Below, in pieces: positions 24,170-37,600 of a DNA stretch of 64,000 nt (positions within the stretch are counted from its first letter, which is position 1; each line of letters starts with the position of its first letter). The notes beneath the pieces are model-generated. The model was not told the DNA's origin and ran no database searches. It worked only from the letters and a program-made list of their open reading frames with translations. The stretch comes from Brachypodium distachyon. Its lineage: Eukaryota > Streptophyta > Magnoliopsida > Poales > Poaceae. The position numbers and the translations under genes were made by a program. The stretch spans positions 18,538,001 through 18,602,000 of the forward strand of contig NC_016133.3 of assembly GCF_000005505.3 (NCBI RefSeq), in the 5' to 3' direction.

Positions 24170-26439
24170 TGTGGAAAGTGAGGCAGGGACGCGCAAGGAG
24201 TTTGGGGAATTTGGCGGCGGTAAGGGTATGCGGAATGGCGGGAAGTGTTGCGACGAGGGGAAAAGGATGGCGGGAGAAGATGGAGTGATGGAGTCAACGG
24301 GTCAGTGAAGCAGACGCGCCGGCGCCACTTTCTACGGAGTACGGAGTAACTTTTTTTTCCCGACGAGAAAGTTTCTTTTCCAGATGTGCCAGAAATCACG
24401 TTTTTTCTTGCATTTGAACCGAAACAGTGAGAAAATTCCCACTGCATTTCTTGTAAAATGGAACACATAAAAGGGTGTCTCTCGTAAAAACATATAGAAG
24501 AAGGGTATGTTGAAAGAGAAGAAAGGTTCAAAAGGAACAACAACAAAAAAAACATTATCATCATCATTCAGTCAATCATAGTATGCGGATGCATATTTCT
24601 TCCTGGCTGTATGGTGAACCGTGGCTAGTTCATGGAATTCAGTTACATTGGACTATCCTGGTCTTGAACTTTTGCTTGATGACATGCTTCCAAGGAAGTC
24701 GCCTATAATTGTTGTTTTATTGGTTAGTAATTCTTTCTTTCTGGTTCCAGATGCCAAATTCCTGTCAATAAACATATTTAAGGAAAACATAAATTGACAG
24801 CACTCATCAGTTCCAATCATATTTTGTGCAGTGGCCTCTGCAAAAGCAAGATTATCAGGAATGACCATCATCATTAGTCATTCTTGTCGGTAAACATATT
24901 TAAAGAAAACACTTGAAAAAGCTGCTAATTTCTCTAAACAAATTCTAAACTGGTTGCATAGACCCAGCGCTCCGGCAAAGCCGGGGCACCGCCCAAGCTA
25001 AAACAAACTATTCCCTCCGTCCCTAATTAAGTAATGTGGATTTGTATAGATTTTTATACTAATCCACGTCACTTATTTTGGGACGGAGGGAGTATTATAA
25101 TTTACCAATTGCAAGTAACAAATATTTGATACATATCACAAAAATATTAGTGTTAATGTTGACTTTGACAAAGAAAATTCCACCACAATCTCAATTAGAT
25201 CGTATTAGTAATTGTACATAAATAAATGCACAATGCGGTAACAAAAGGCCACTAGCCAATAAGCCTCTATCAACGAGCAAGTCGACAACAAAAGTTCAAT
25301 GTCGAGCCGCACATCAACAATGCTACGAGAGAATCTAGAAAAAAATTAAAATAGCAATACATTTTCATTGCAAATATGAAGTATCAATACAGAGTACATT
25401 GAAATTGGAGTCGTGCCCGCGCTGCCATTTGGAATTAAATCCCCGCCTGCCGCTCGCCTGAGCCCTGAGGTGCAGCCCGGCCTGAGCTACCTGCCATCTA
25501 CCCATTGTCCTCACCGGAGGCCGGAGCCTGGAGGCCTTTGGATTAGTTGGTGAATCGGGAGGTTCAATTTTGGGTTTGATGGATTGGGGTTTTTTGGGGA
25601 GGACCGGAGGAAGACTAAACCAGCATGGAGGCGGAGATGACCAGCAGCTAGCGAGGAGATTGATCCATTGGTGGCCTCTGGATGAGATCGATCGCGCCAG
25701 AGAACCGGGCCTAAGCGCCCAGGCCCAAGCGAGAGGGAGAAAGGAGTAGGCGCTGTGGGCCATGGCCCATCTTCCAAGAACTAAAGAAGTAAGCGAAGAG
25801 GTGCTCTAGGCTCTGGCGGTTTGGCCCAACAAAACGGATCGACTCTTGCAAAAGAACGAACGGATCGATCGTCTTCTTCGGGGCACCGCACAGTCCTGAG
25901 CGTCTGATCCCCATGGATGCTCGCCGGAGCTCCGGGTAGGAGGCAGGGCGAAGCCGGGGAAGTGCCCTAGGTGCCCGCACGGTGGCTCCGCCCATGACTG
26001 GTTGTATAACTTGACATTGACATAGTATGTGAATATTCAGTCATGACACTATTCCATCGAGAAATCAGAGCCCATGAAAAAATTATCTTTTCTGTTATAC
26101 TCTTTAGATTTACTCCTGGCTTTTTTTCTCTCATCCACAACGTGCTATACTAAATTAAGACCAGGCACATGGGGCGTGCCTTGCACGCCACCCGTGCGTT
26201 GTTGAGGCTACCTGGTTCGTACCATTCGGTAGAGGTTTAGTTGAGAGAACACCAAAATGCCATAGAGACCACAGATTGAAGAGGCATATATAACAGTTAT
26301 AATAAGGTGGACACATTAAATCACAATCATTATATGCTCCTGTGATGAACTATGAGATCAATGGCCACATGTACACAAGGGATACGACCTGACAGATGGC
26401 ATCTATCTAAGATGGTCAATTTTTGTGAAGACAATCTCA
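24170..26439. other. Intergenic, one MITE, GC-rich patch
   Basis: Contains a Stowaway MITE (25011-25092) and a GC-rich patch at 25400-25990 with no recognisable protein in any frame. The words GGCAAAGCCGGGGC (near 24973) and GGCGAAGCCGGGGA (near 25948) sit on either side of this patch as a direct, imperfect pair, hinting at an unclassified insertion. Nothing firmer. Confidence 0.4.
25011..25092. mobile_element. Short Stowaway MITE, 82 bp
   Basis: TTCCCTCCGTCCC at the left and GGGACGGAGGGAG at the right are inverted repeats flanked by TA. The inside (AAGTAATGTGGATT with AATCCACGTCACTT) continues the pairing, so nearly the whole element folds into one hairpin. Confidence 0.88.
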
Positions 26440-26815
26440 AACGCACCACATAAGAAACAAAATCTTGGTTTGCTACCCAACAGTAAGCTTGTAAGAAGGG
26501 TGTCGAGCGGACATTTGGTATGCTGCAAGCTCGATTTTTCATTGTCTGGTACCCTCTTACATGGTCCAAAGATCATATGTGGAAGGTCATGACTAATTGT
26601 GTGATATTGCACAACATGATCATTGAGAGCAAGCGTGACATTCTAGTGTTGACATTGAACCGTATGAACGGATGGGTCATCTAACCAGTGTTGATCATTA
26701 GGTTCCGGCCGCTTTGGCTGCTTTTCTCGCCAGGCGTCAGGAAATTCGAGACACAAATACTCATCATTAATTTCAAGATGATCTAGTGGAACATTTGTGG
26801 AAGCTCCGAGGTAAC
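26440..26815 (+). pseudogene. PIF/Harbinger transposase relic (C-terminal part)
   Basis: Plus-strand translation contains [15 protein letters not shown], a [17 protein letters not shown] stretch and, further on in a changed frame, an AAFLARRQEIRDT-like tail and DDLVEHLW. This is the end of the DDE nuclease of Harbinger-family transposases; the Glu of VER(T/A)FG is the usual third acidic residue. No start, first Asp motif or second Asp motif is left and frames are broken, so it is dead. No terminal repeats of the parent element were found nearby. Confidence 0.82.
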
Positions 26816-26994
26816 ACTTAGTTTTTGTTTTTTGCTTGAACTTGTGCTGCAAAACTTATTAAATAAATTTCTTGCTTCAATTTTCTTATTTGCAAATTGA
26901 GTATAGGGCCAACTTACTAAATTTCTTGCTTCAATTTTCTTACTAGTTTTTTTGAGAAACATGTTTTGAACGATTTTTTTTAGAAAACACGGTA

Positions 26995-27310
26995 CAGACG
27001 CAGACGCTCACAAGTACGCACACACTCACCCCTACGAACGCACGCACACCATACTACTATGAGCACCTCCGCGAGACTGGTCCGGCACATCATCGTCACC
27101 ACAGGCGCCTCGTGGTTGACGGGTATGTCACTCCCACTGAAAGCACAACGAGCACCTCCGAGAGACCGTCCGGCACATCATCGTCACCACAGGCGTCTCG
27201 TAGTTGACGGGTACATCACTCACACTGAAAGCACAACGAGCATCTCTGAGAGACTGGTCCGGCACATCATCGTCACCACAGACGCATCGTACTTAACGGA
27301 TAGGTCACTC
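26995..27310. repeat. Triple tandem repeat, about 88-bp period
   Basis: Three copies carry GTCCGGCACATCATCGTCAC, CACAGGCGTCTCGT and CACTGAAAGCACAACGAGCA, beginning near 27058, 27148 and 27235. They are preceded by ACGCTCACAAGTACGCACAC-type sequence, which also recurs near 34935. The latter looks like a dispersed grass repeat whose class I cannot name. Confidence 0.8.
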
Positions 27311-29580
27311 CACCACAAGAAACCAACCAGCTGAGGTCTCATGTTAATCAGTACTCGGTAAAGCATATCAGTTTTTTTTTAGGGGGTCATATCAGTTTGC
27401 AACGACCGTGCTCCTTTCCTGGCGAGGCCGGCCCACGTGCTCTGCTCCGCCGTGCGCTCGATGCCTCGACACCAAAAGTAGGAGGCTGGGCTTTCCTGTT
27501 TTTTCCTTCCCGGTGTATTTCTCAGTCCAAACAAGACATTAGCATCTGCAAAATGAAGGCCCGTCGCAGATCACAAGCATTTCGCCGGTAGTGCCTAGTT
27601 GACCCTCGTTTTCTGTAATTTACTGCTACAGCTTCTATTTAGGCTTCGGAAGTTACAGCATCTCATACTCTAATGCGGTGTCGGATCTTTACTTCTCGTG
27701 CAATTCGCTGATCTGACAAGCGACGACCTCCCTGCATTTCTCAAGGACTTCGTCACTCGTTCCTTGCGTCGGTCAATTTTTTTTCCTTAGAGCTACAGTC
27801 TTAAGGATGTCTTAATTTTGACTAAATTTAAATGTATATATATACTAAGTCATGTATAAATACAACTAAAATTTAAAAAACTTGAGACATCTTTTGTTTA
27901 ACGGAAGAACTATCAGAATACACCTTCTTGAATTTTGCTTATTATGCATATGTATACGCTTGGTAGGCTGCAGAATGCAGCTTCTTGAATCATTTGACGG
28001 TGCGTACGTGATCAGTATGCTCCAGTGGTTTAGCTATTTTGCGGCCTTTATGATCTGACCCAATTTGCCCCCGCAGGCCCGTGCTACTGCTGACGTGACA
28101 GATCATTGGCAGGAGCAGAGTCGAGTCAATTCTGCCGTGTCCCTACTCCCGAGCACGAAGTCAAGGATTTCAGACATTCACACCAACCGAGCCAGGCAAC
28201 ACAAGCATAAATAATTAACTCCGGCAGGCATGATGAATGTCTCCCCCACATGAATATTTTCTTAAGCACCGCCAGGCTACGCTCACAGCCAGTTGCTTAC
28301 ACGGTTACGCGTTGTACATACAGTTAACTCTCTACGGTAATGTACAATAATATTCACTTGCAAGCTAGCAAGCACTCACCACCGCGCACCAACGACTTTG
28401 GCATGCCATTAAACCATTAAAATTGTGACATTTCCACCTTGATGGTTCACAGTTCACTGCTATAAAAACTTCTTCATTTTCGTCGTAGATGAGCGGTGAA
28501 AAAGACTGGTTGAGAAAACATACTTATGCCTTGGATTCTGTTTGAAATGTTGTGTTTTTTATGGGAGAAGAGACTCCTGGAATTTATAGTTCAACTTAGT
28601 TAAGAGCAATTTTGCACCGGGGAAAATCGGATTCTTGCCGCACAGGTACGGATGCATCCAATTTGGAGCTCCTGCCCCACTTTCATAATATGGTAGTACT
28701 AAATTACTAACAGCAATTGTTACCGGCCATCAAGTTTGTTAGTGTTCTTAAGCAAGGATTATTATGTCTCTCGGGTATAATTACATTCGCACTTTGGGTG
28801 GGCCAAAGCATAATGAAATAAAGCGCCCCTGATCTGACCTGCTCCCATTAAAATCCAAAAATGAGAAGAAAATATATACTAGCAAATGAGTAGTACTAGT
28901 ACAAGTTTAAAAATAGCAAATGAGTGGTACAGGTTTAGGTTTTAATTGCCAAACACAGAGAGTGGTTCCGACCTTTATCGTAATGATCGACCATGCGTGG
29001 ATTCAAAACTACTATTATCAGCAACTAATTTATTTATTTGTCCGCACTAATTACAACTTAAAACTACTTAGGGATTTTTTTATTTTTTTTGCGAAGAACT
29101 ACTTAGGGATTTCATGTCAGACAAAACATTACATATAGTCAAATTTTGTCCTATGGATTTGTTGAGATGCAGATTAATGGGCATTTGGGCAGCGTCCTTC
29201 ACTTGCTGCTTTTTTCTGAGTATTTTTTTGGAAGTTTTTTCCAGGAGTAGTTAATGTTTGCTGACAGATATGTCATCCTGTGGCTCCAGCGGCCGATTTT
29301 GGGCAGCACGTATGCTCTTGTCATCTTCGCGTATTTGTCCCCAAACATTTGGATTTTAGCAGAAGGCTATGACTTGAGACGTCGGGATCGTAGTACAACA
29401 GATTTCAAGCAACTGGACCAAGTAGAGCCTAAGCCTTGCCAGACCAACATATCGGCCAGCACATATTCTCTAGTCAAAATTATTAAAGTTTAACTGTGTG
29501 CGTTGTATAATGCAAAGACTGATAAATGACCCATTTGGTTATCTAGATAGAATCACTTTCTACGGATAGGTGCAGCCGAG
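27311..29580. other. Intergenic, nothing recognised
   Basis: AT-rich single-copy-looking sequence. I see no open frame with coding character, no inverted-repeat element with clear borders, and no RNA gene that I can support. Confidence 0.4.
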
Positions 29581-29582
29581 GT

Positions 29583-30000
29583 TTTTTTTTTTGGAACAGT
29601 AACACTGCTTTTTCATTAAAAAGAAAGGAACAAGTATTTACAGAGAAATGGTGTTTTAACTAAGCCGGGAGAACACCCAAAACCCCCGCACACAGACCAC
29701 CTAGTCCGGCTCTAAGACAAGGCCAAAGGCATTGAGGCCGAAGGCAACGCTACGTTGGATGATGTCCTCAAAAGTCCTGTGGGCAACCTCGACGTAGGTG
29801 AGACGAGAGTGGTTGAAGATGCGGCGGTTGCGTTCCTTCCAGACGTAGATGAGGTGACCACTTGCTCTTCTCCTAACAGTTTTGCCGGTATGGGGAAGGG
29901 AGTCATCCCACCACTCGTTAATGGAGTCGAAAGATTCAGCCGGAGCCGCGACCGCACCCGTCCATTGCAGGAGTATATAGTACTTCGTTCTTGCCAAGTC
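29583..30000 (-). pseudogene. LINE retrotransposon 3' end with poly(A)
   Basis: On the minus strand a frame ending at 29701 reads VWKERNRRIFNHSRL and a VAHRTFEDIIQR-like stretch, typical of the C-terminal region after the reverse transcriptase of plant LINEs. It is followed by a short 3' UTR and ends in an A tract (T run at 29582-29592 on the plus strand). This is a 5'-truncated dead copy, as is usual for LINEs. Upstream target-site duplication not identified. Confidence 0.75.
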
Positions 30001-31686
30001 CATAAATAAATACAAGTATAGAAGAATTCGGTACACGCAAGCTACCCATGCTATATATATAACACCAACCATACTGAAGAGCAATGACCAAAATCAGCAA
30101 GGGTGGTTGTGTTTGAAGTTAACAGAAGAGCAAGTTGCATCTGGACTTTTGGGCGATATGATGAGACAAACAAGTGTAGCATGAATGTATGATACAGGCG
30201 ACATGCGCGTACTGGTGGTTCGTTGGGCTTCCTACGACTCCCACGAAACCACACTGCTGGAAGGGAAGCACTTTTAATCAATGAAGCCGCACAACTGTGT
30301 GATCTGATCCTGATGTCTCAGCTAACTCCGATTTTGGCCACCGTCTCCTTTCCTACTTCCCTTTGCTTACTTTTTCGTGGGATTTACCCTTTGCGTGATT
30401 GCGCTTCGGATGGATGGATAGCTTAGTCCACCTCCCCCCCTAATCACGACCCGGATCTGCGGGAAAAATAATAATTACGCACAAGTTTGCAATGTGGGTT
30501 CTATCCACACGATTTCCATAAGTTACTGTTTATTTTAGCCAGCTAGAACCAGAGCCATACCAGTGTCAGGCTACTGAATATGGCCGTGTAAAAATTGTTT
30601 GATCTTCGATGCACAGGCCGGAGTCATTCTCCTCATAAGTAAAAAAGAAGTTAAGACTACTGAACATAACACTCTCAATATGAACTTTCAAGAGCTCAAT
30701 GCAAAATTTTCCTTGCAACTCTGGTGAAGTTTTTAAAACTTGCTCCACTTCGTGCTACAGTAACAAGTCCAATCACTTGTTCTTTCTTTTGGCACTTGTT
30801 CTTCACACAATCATCAAATGCTGCGCCGCGCCCGCGCATGCATGACAGGGATTTTGCACGTCTGGTCAAGGCTCAAGAAAGCGACGGATTAAAATTTGCG
30901 TGCAGCCAGGCACAACACAGGCAGTGATGGATATATGAGCCTCTTTTCTCTCCTGTCCGAAAGCCACCACCACCCTCTGCACTCTGCAGCACTGCAGCCG
31001 GCCACGCATGGCACGAAACCATTATCAACGCACTTAGGTAGCGTAACCTCGAGTAAAGAAGAGCCACCATAGTACTACTACCAATGGCCCCCCTCACTCA
31101 CTTTCCTTTTAGCAGAGCAGGAGGCCAGTGAGTGAGAGAGGAAAAAAGGTTGCAACATAATGATGGTATGGAAACACACTTTAATCTTCCTCCAAACACT
31201 AACAATGGTGACGAGCAGAGCCCACTTTTAGGACAGGGGAGCTCCTGCTATTATAGTACTACTAATTGATGACAGCATGAGCTACTAGCATTTGTTTTGA
31301 CAGTTTCTTTTTTCTTTTGAACTTGGTCATGCAGGTACTGAAGGTGTTTGCTGTGTACTAACAGTGGGGAAAAAAAAAGAGAACAAGGACAGCAGAAGCT
31401 GCTTGGCCTTTCTCTTGCCAAACAAAGCACATTGATGATGAGATGAGATGAGATGAGATGAGATGAGAGCTTTTATGTGTCATTAACTCATGGTAACATT
31501 GTTAGTAAGGAGCAGCAGGTGTGGCAAGCTGTATTGCAACATCTTAGCAACTGGAACAATCAAAACGAAGAAGAAGAAAGAAAAAAGATATATCTCAGCA
31601 GGGTGAGCTCCACTAAGACAAAACAACTAGGAGCTCACTGCTTTACACACCCTTTTTAACACCAAAAACACTACTAGTAAGAAACA
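30001..31686. other. Intergenic 3' of LRR kinase gene
   Basis: Mixed sequence, no gene seen. A (GATGA)n-type microsatellite occupies about 31435-31468. The 100-300 bp next to 31687 should be the 3' UTR of the kinase gene. Confidence 0.4.
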
Positions 31687-34188
31687 TCAGCACTCCTCTT
31701 CTACTTTAGGCTCAATGTCCTTGAGCAGGCCAACAATCTGCTGCATGGCTGGCCTCTTGCATGGCAGCTCGGCAGTGCACAGGTAGGCGATCCTCAGTGC
31801 CTCCTCCATCTGCCTCTCCAGCCCGGTGTCGCGGATCTTCGGGTCAATGATGCTCGACACTTGGTTCCCCTTCACCATCGCCCTCGCCCAGTCCACCAGG
31901 CTCGCTTCCTTCTGGTCAGGGTACTCATCCCCCAGTGGCTTCTTGCCAGTGATCAGCTCGAACAGCACAATGCCGAAACTGTAAACGTCAGATTTTGCAG
32001 TCGCTGTGGCGTTCTCTGAGTCAGAGAACTCCGGCGGAGCGTAGCCAGGGGAATGGCGCAACAGGTCGTCATCAGCGCTAGTCCCGGCGATCATCGATAA
32101 GCCAAAATCAGACAGTCTAGGCTCCATCGCATAGTCGAAGTAGATGCTGCTCGCCTTCACATCCCGGTGGACGATCTGGGGAATGCAACCGTGGTGGAGG
32201 AACGCCAGTGCCCTCGCCGCACCTAATGCAATCTTGTGTCGGAACCTCCATGTTGCAGTGCCCTCTGGCGTAATGTTTTCAGTGGCCACTCCACCGTTGT
32301 TGTCCTCCCATGTGTCGGTGCTCCAATCTTCAGTGGTCTGAACTCCCAGTGGCAGATCATGCAGCAAATTGTGCATATTGCCATTCTCCATGTACTCATA
32401 TATGGCAATTCTTTGGTCTCCTGCTAAGCAGTAACCAGTTAAAGGAACCAGATTTGGATGTTTGATCCGTCCCAGCCGCTCGAGTTCTCTTGCAGCATCT
32501 TGATCTGCCATTACCGAACCATGGACTAACACCTTCACAGCGACCTGAATCCCACCAGGGAGGAATCCCCTGTACACTGGCCCAAATCTCCCTTCTGCCA
32601 GCAAAGTTCCTCTATCGAAGTTTGATGTCGCCGCCAAGAGGTCAGCAAACGTGAAGCTCAGCAATGGCTTCTCAAAGATGACGACTGGAACGGATGTTGC
32701 AACCTTCACATCGGCAACCCAAGTTGTCGAATCGGTCTGGAACGCAAATGGACCTGACATCCCTTGCTCCTCCTTGAATGAGACTTGCTTGTCAGCGGGC
32801 AATGCATCACTCATCTTCTTCCGCCTACGGCATACGACTGCCAAGCAAAGCAACCCAAGGACTGAGAAGAAGAGCGAGAGCACAATGGCCAATGCCAGCT
32901 TCATCCCTTTGCGGCTAGCCCTGTTTTTCTTGATGTTGTCTGGGTTCACAGCAATCGGGCAGTCATTCCTGGACCTAGCAAATGCAGCTGCAAATGCTTG
33001 AGGTGAGAGCTCAGAGGCACAAACAGTGAGGTTGTTGTATGAGAAGTTGAACCGCTCCATGGATGCCAACTTCTTCACCAATGACACGGGGATCTCTCCA
33101 GTAAGGTTGTTCACCGACAGGTCCAGCACCCGCAGCTGCAAAATGCTCAGGTCCGGGACTACCCCGCTGACATTGTTCTTTGACAAATCGAGCACCTTCA
33201 ATCCAGTTAACCGGGAAGACAGCACCCCAGGGATTTGCTCATGCAACTCAGTGCTTGACAAATTGACATACTCCAATGCAGAGATCTCACCCATGGACGC
33301 GAGCAAATTTCCCAGGGACAACTTGTTGAATGCAAGATTCATGTGCCTCAGGTTGCGGAACCGGCCGGCGAGGCCGAATTCCCCAACGAGCTCGTTGCTT
33401 GACAGGTCGAGGTACATCAACGAGGAACCAGCATACCCACTGCTAAAATTCAACCGCGAGAAGCGGTTGTTGCTAAGGTCTATGGCGCTCAGCTGCTCCT
33501 GGAACGCGCCGCTGACGGAGCCGCGAAGCAGGTTGCCTGACAGGTTGAGGTAGGCGAGCGACCGGAGCGGCGAGAGCTCCGGCAGGTCGCCGTCGAGCGC
33601 ATTGCTGGAGAGATCCATGGAGACGAGGCTGACGCAGCCGAGGACGACGGCGCCGGGGACCTGGCCCTGGAACTGGTTGTGGCTGGCATCGAGGACCCGC
33701 AGGCCGGCGATGGAGCCGAGCGCCGGCGGCAGCGGGCCGGAGAAGCCGTTGCGGGAGACGTCGAGCACCTGCAGCAGCGCGAAGTTGCCGACGTTGTTGG
33801 GGAGCGCGCCGCGGATGGCGTTGCGGGAGAGGTTGAGCCCGCGCAGGGACGCGCCCAGCTCCCAGAGGTCGTTTGGGAGCGCCGTGAGGCGGTTCCCGCT
33901 GAGGTCGAGGGACCGCAGCCGGGCGAGCTTCCCCACGGTGTCGTCCGGTACGGGGCCCGAGAGCCCCATCCCGGCGGCCGCGAACGCCACCACCCGCGCC
34001 TCGCCGTCGCAGGAGACCCCGGGCCAGGAACACACCGCGCCCGACGACGGCGCCGCGAGGCCCATCCTGGAGAAGAAGCGCGAGACGAAGTAGGCGTCCG
34101 TGTTGGGCTCCTGCGCCGCCGCCGTCGCCGCCATGGCCACGGCCACAGCCAGGAAGAAGAGGAAGTTGCTGGAGCCGCCGCGGGCCAT
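31687..34188 (-). CDS. LRR receptor-like serine/threonine kinase (At2g24230-like)
   Basis: Plasma-membrane receptor kinase, 833 aa in a single exon, ATG 34188 to TGA 31687. Residues 1-25 form a signal peptide. A WPGVSC-containing N-terminal cap is followed by about a dozen leucine-rich repeats ([38 protein letters not shown]). One membrane span lies at about 428-454, followed by RRRKK. The kinase domain runs from about 511 to 825. The glycine loop reads AEGRFGPV, with Ala for the first Gly. Lys is in VAVKVL, HRD in VHRDVKAS (about 670), DFG in LSDFGLS (about 691), then GYAPPEF. Catalytic residues are intact, and an RD kinase is implied. The overall order and the [13 protein letters not shown] stretch resemble the At2g24230/At5g58150 group; ligand unknown. 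The gene looks functional. Confidence 0.95.
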   Translation of the reverse strand: MARGGSSNFLFFLAVAVAMAATAAAQEPNTDAYFVSRFFSRMGLAAPSSGAVCSWPGVSCDGEARVVAFAAAGMGLSGPVPDDTVGKLARLRSLDLSGNRLTALPNDLWELGASLRGLNLSRNAIRGALPNNVGNFALLQVLDVSRNGFSGPLPPALGSIAGLRVLDASHNQFQGQVPGAVVLGCVSLVSMDLSSNALDGDLPELSPLRSLAYLNLSGNLLRGSVSGAFQEQLSAIDLSNNRFSRLNFSSGYAGSSLMYLDLSSNELVGEFGLAGRFRNLRHMNLAFNKLSLGNLLASMGEISALEYVNLSSTELHEQIPGVLSSRLTGLKVLDLSKNNVSGVVPDLSILQLRVLDLSVNNLTGEIPVSLVKKLASMERFNFSYNNLTVCASELSPQAFAAAFARSRNDCPIAVNPDNIKKNRASRKGMKLALAIVLSLFFSVLGLLCLAVVCRRRKKMSDALPADKQVSFKEEQGMSGPFAFQTDSTTWVADVKVATSVPVVIFEKPLLSFTFADLLAATSNFDRGTLLAEGRFGPVYRGFLPGGIQVAVKVLVHGSVMADQDAARELERLGRIKHPNLVPLTGYCLAGDQRIAIYEYMENGNMHNLLHDLPLGVQTTEDWSTDTWEDNNGGVATENITPEGTATWRFRHKIALGAARALAFLHHGCIPQIVHRDVKASSIYFDYAMEPRLSDFGLSMIAGTSADDDLLRHSPGYAPPEFSDSENATATAKSDVYSFGIVLFELITGKKPLGDEYPDQKEASLVDWARAMVKGNQVSSIIDPKIRDTGLERQMEEALRIAYLCTAELPCKRPAMQQIVGLLKDIEPKVEEEC

Positions 34189-34460
34189 GGCGACCGAGAG
34201 ATGCGCAAGTACGAGTGCGGTGGGGGATCTTTGGTCTACCGCGAGCCGCCTTTCGCGTCAATTTCCTGTGCCGGTGGTGGTGGAGGTGGAGTCATGGGGG
34301 ACAGCTCGGAGGTGGCAAGTGGCTTTGCCGCTCCTCTTCCCTTTCCTCTTGGCTTGTGGCAAACGCGGTTTGCGTTTGGCAGCTCCTGGAGTCCCGACGG
34401 CCCCGAGGCCGAGAGAAAGAAAGTGGAAGAAAGCCAGGAGCTTGGGATGGGAACTGGGGA

Positions 34461-34500
34461 AGAGAGAGAGAGAGAGAGAGGGAGGGGGGGGGGGGGGGGG
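34461..34500. repeat. (GA)10 microsatellite plus 17-G run, kinase 5' region
   Basis: Ten AG units (34461-34480) are followed by GGA and a run of 17 G (34484-34500), 270-310 bp upstream of the kinase ATG. On the coding strand this is poly-C followed by (CT)n, a common 5' UTR/core promoter tract in grasses that GAGA-binding BPC proteins can recognise (known in general, inferred here). Confidence 0.85.
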
Positions 34501-34604
34501 AGAGGAGGAAGGCGGCCATAAATCGAGGGGAGGTGAAGGGAGTAAATTGGGGAGTAAATTGTGGGAGTGGAGCCATGAGCTGAAGCTGACCGGCTGCACA
34601 GCAC

Positions 34605-37600
34605 AGCACTAGTACAGCAGAAACATTGCTTGCATGCACAGAGACAGACAGATATTCAGATGCAAGGGGATGGATGGTTTGATTGTGGAAACAGAGCTTC
34701 ATGATTATGGTAATGCCGGTGCTTGCCACAGCAAGGTCCCACATCTACATCCCCGCGTCGCAGGAAAAAATGCTGAAGCGCCCGCGTGCAGAAAAGAAAC
34801 CTGTGGAGAGACGGCAGGTAATTCGAAAACTCAAAGGTTCAACCAAGAAGCACGATCTAAACCATCCGATCTAAACGTTGGATTCCTTTTCCAGCAGTAC
34901 ATATGCAGAAGCTCACAATATGAGCATACACTCCCCACGCACACACGCATACACTACCCTTACGAGCACCTTCGAAAGATTGAGTCGGTGCAACTACATA
35001 ATGACAAATCATAGCAACGGAAATATAACTATCCTTCCGTTCCATGTAGTACCAACTTTGTACTAAATTCAAAACACTTATTATGAATCAGAGGAAGTAT
35101 TTCTAAACTCTAAATCCATAGATTTGTAGACACGGTAAAAATTTGATCATTTATATGTTTTATTTTAATATTCCATAATCTATAGGGTATAGTTTTCAAA
35201 TTTACGCGAGATTGGTTTGACCAGGCCAAGAACAAATTTTCGTAACCAGAACCATGATTTTACTGATTCATGAAACAAAGAACAATGAATCGATACAATT
35301 GAAACGGACACAAATGAAGAAACTAATATGTCTAAAACCCAAAAACTAATCTGGACCACTTTTGTACCGTCATTCTAGCTTAGGTCGCTATTGTGGGAAA
35401 TAACCTTGCTATTTTCCTTAGCACGAAATCAGCGATAACTCCTCTAAAAAACAAAAAAACAAAATCAGCGATACCTAGAAATTAATCAAAACACCAACAT
35501 CATGTCTTCTACCATAGTTGCAATCTAAGCCAAAATTTATCCCTCTTCTTCCAAAATGTTTGAAATCCTAGCATCTCGAATGTCAACATGATTGATTTAA
35601 TAAAACTAAATAAGAGTCTTAGATGTTGATACATTTTTTTATAAACTTGATCAAAAGTAAAAAAAAAATTGACTTAGGACAAAGTTAGGACTTCAAACAT
35701 TTAGAAACTGAGAAAATATATGAGAAAATCACAAAAAGGCAGAAATCTCAATAAGATGACGTCCAAAAATCTTGTAGTGCATATTGCTCCTTCTTGGTCT
35801 TCGACCAGCCACAACATTTACAAAACATCTAACATTACCTGATGCAACCCAAGAAATTAATTAAACATCATAAATTGGCACTCTTCACTAGCTAGCTTGC
35901 ATCGGCCAACATTTTCTACATTCTGTCTCTTGTGGAAACTACATATTGTCCGCTTGCTGACACGAGTTATGGTGCAATTGGTACGTACGTATCAGTTCTT
36001 CTAGATGACCGTGGTTTTGAACATGTCTTTTTATTACATGTTTATTTATTATTTTAAGTTTAATACTACTAAAACGCTACTGGCAGTAGCTTCCACGTTA
36101 ACGATCGACAGCTACAATTGCTATATCTAGAATCTCAGCGCAAGCCGACGATTTAAAACTTTGACCAAAACAAACTTAAATAAGCAAGCTAGAAAGAAAA
36201 ATCTCATCCCCCAAACACACGAAATATATTTTGCTCACCGTGTCTTTGTTTTGTTTTTTCTCGGAAGGCCTGTTTTGTTACGAGTACTTTATTCTTCAAG
36301 AAAAATGAACAACGTACTGGGAACACTGACTAATTCCTATTTCCCTTCCTCTCAAAAAAAAATCCCATTTCCCAAAAGAAAAGAGCAAAAAGCTGCATGT
36401 GCTGCAGAATAAGAATATAAGATCCGATCGGCATATTATGTTAACGAATGAACGATATACGGAACCATTCAGGAGACTGCCAAGATTATGTCCAGTCAGT
36501 AACATGTTGACGGTGCTAGTGTATTGTAACCGGATAAATATAGGAGTATAATGATATGACGATTCAGTATCACGATGATATCCTAAATAAAGAGATGTAC
36601 ATGGTGGTTCTCACCGAACTACTTAACTGTTACAACAAGCACCTGTTTTATACTTGCGTGCATACCTTGCTTGCTATTCCCGTGGGAGTCTTACGATGGG
36701 ATCGTGGAGCATAATAGTTTCGGAAGTGTCTAAGATGTACTATTTGAGTATTCCTTGTCTTTCTATAAGTTTCTGAACATTAATGTATTTGCAAATATTT
36801 GCCCTTATTAAACTAAAATAATACTCCCTCCGTTCCATAATTTTTGTCTCAAATTTGCCCAAATATAAATGTATTTATTCCTAAAAAGTGTTTAGATACA
36901 TGTAATATTTCGACAAGAATTATGGAACGGAGGGAGTAGCAAAATAAAACTACAAAGGTGAAAAAAGGAAAAATAAAGAAAAAGACACTTGGCAGCAGAT
37001 GTGGTTGAAACTTGAAACACCCCTGAAAAGAAATGACCACGCTTCAACATTTGGCATTCGTTTAGCAATCTCATGAAAATTTGCTCTTAGCAAAGAGTCC
37101 AACTGTTAAAGCCCAACGATTAGTCACGGACACGGCTCTCAACGGTAACGAGAAAGAGATACTACATGAGCGAAAGCAGTATGGATGGTGCTAAGACAGC
37201 TCAACAATGACGCCCACTTACCTAACATTGAGCGTGATTCAGTCAAGGGCCAATTTCCTTTCTCTTCAAGGACGGATTTTCTAGAATACTCTGCAATGAC
37301 GAATTGGGGATGGATCGTCTCACCGCCGCGGGCGGTTTTCTTAATCAACGGTGCTCAAATGCTCAATACTTCTGTATCATCCAGAACTCAAAACAATATC
37401 AGTGATATGATATCACTAGTGCCGGCTTGTTCCGACAAAATGTGCCGTTTACAATTTTAAAATCTTGCCTGAAAACAACAGCAGGGAATTTTTCAAGGAA
37501 ACCTTTGGGCACGCTATACGCATACCCAGTAGGAACAGGAACATGTGTGCATCGAGAATAGGTCACGCGAAGCAGTATGAGTAGTTGGACACGCCATGAT

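Noticed and set aside
33473..34261. Long overlapping frames inside the LRR kinase 5' half, both strands
   Set aside because: GC-rich coding sequence leaves other frames open; only the 833-aa frame has LRR and kinase motifs.
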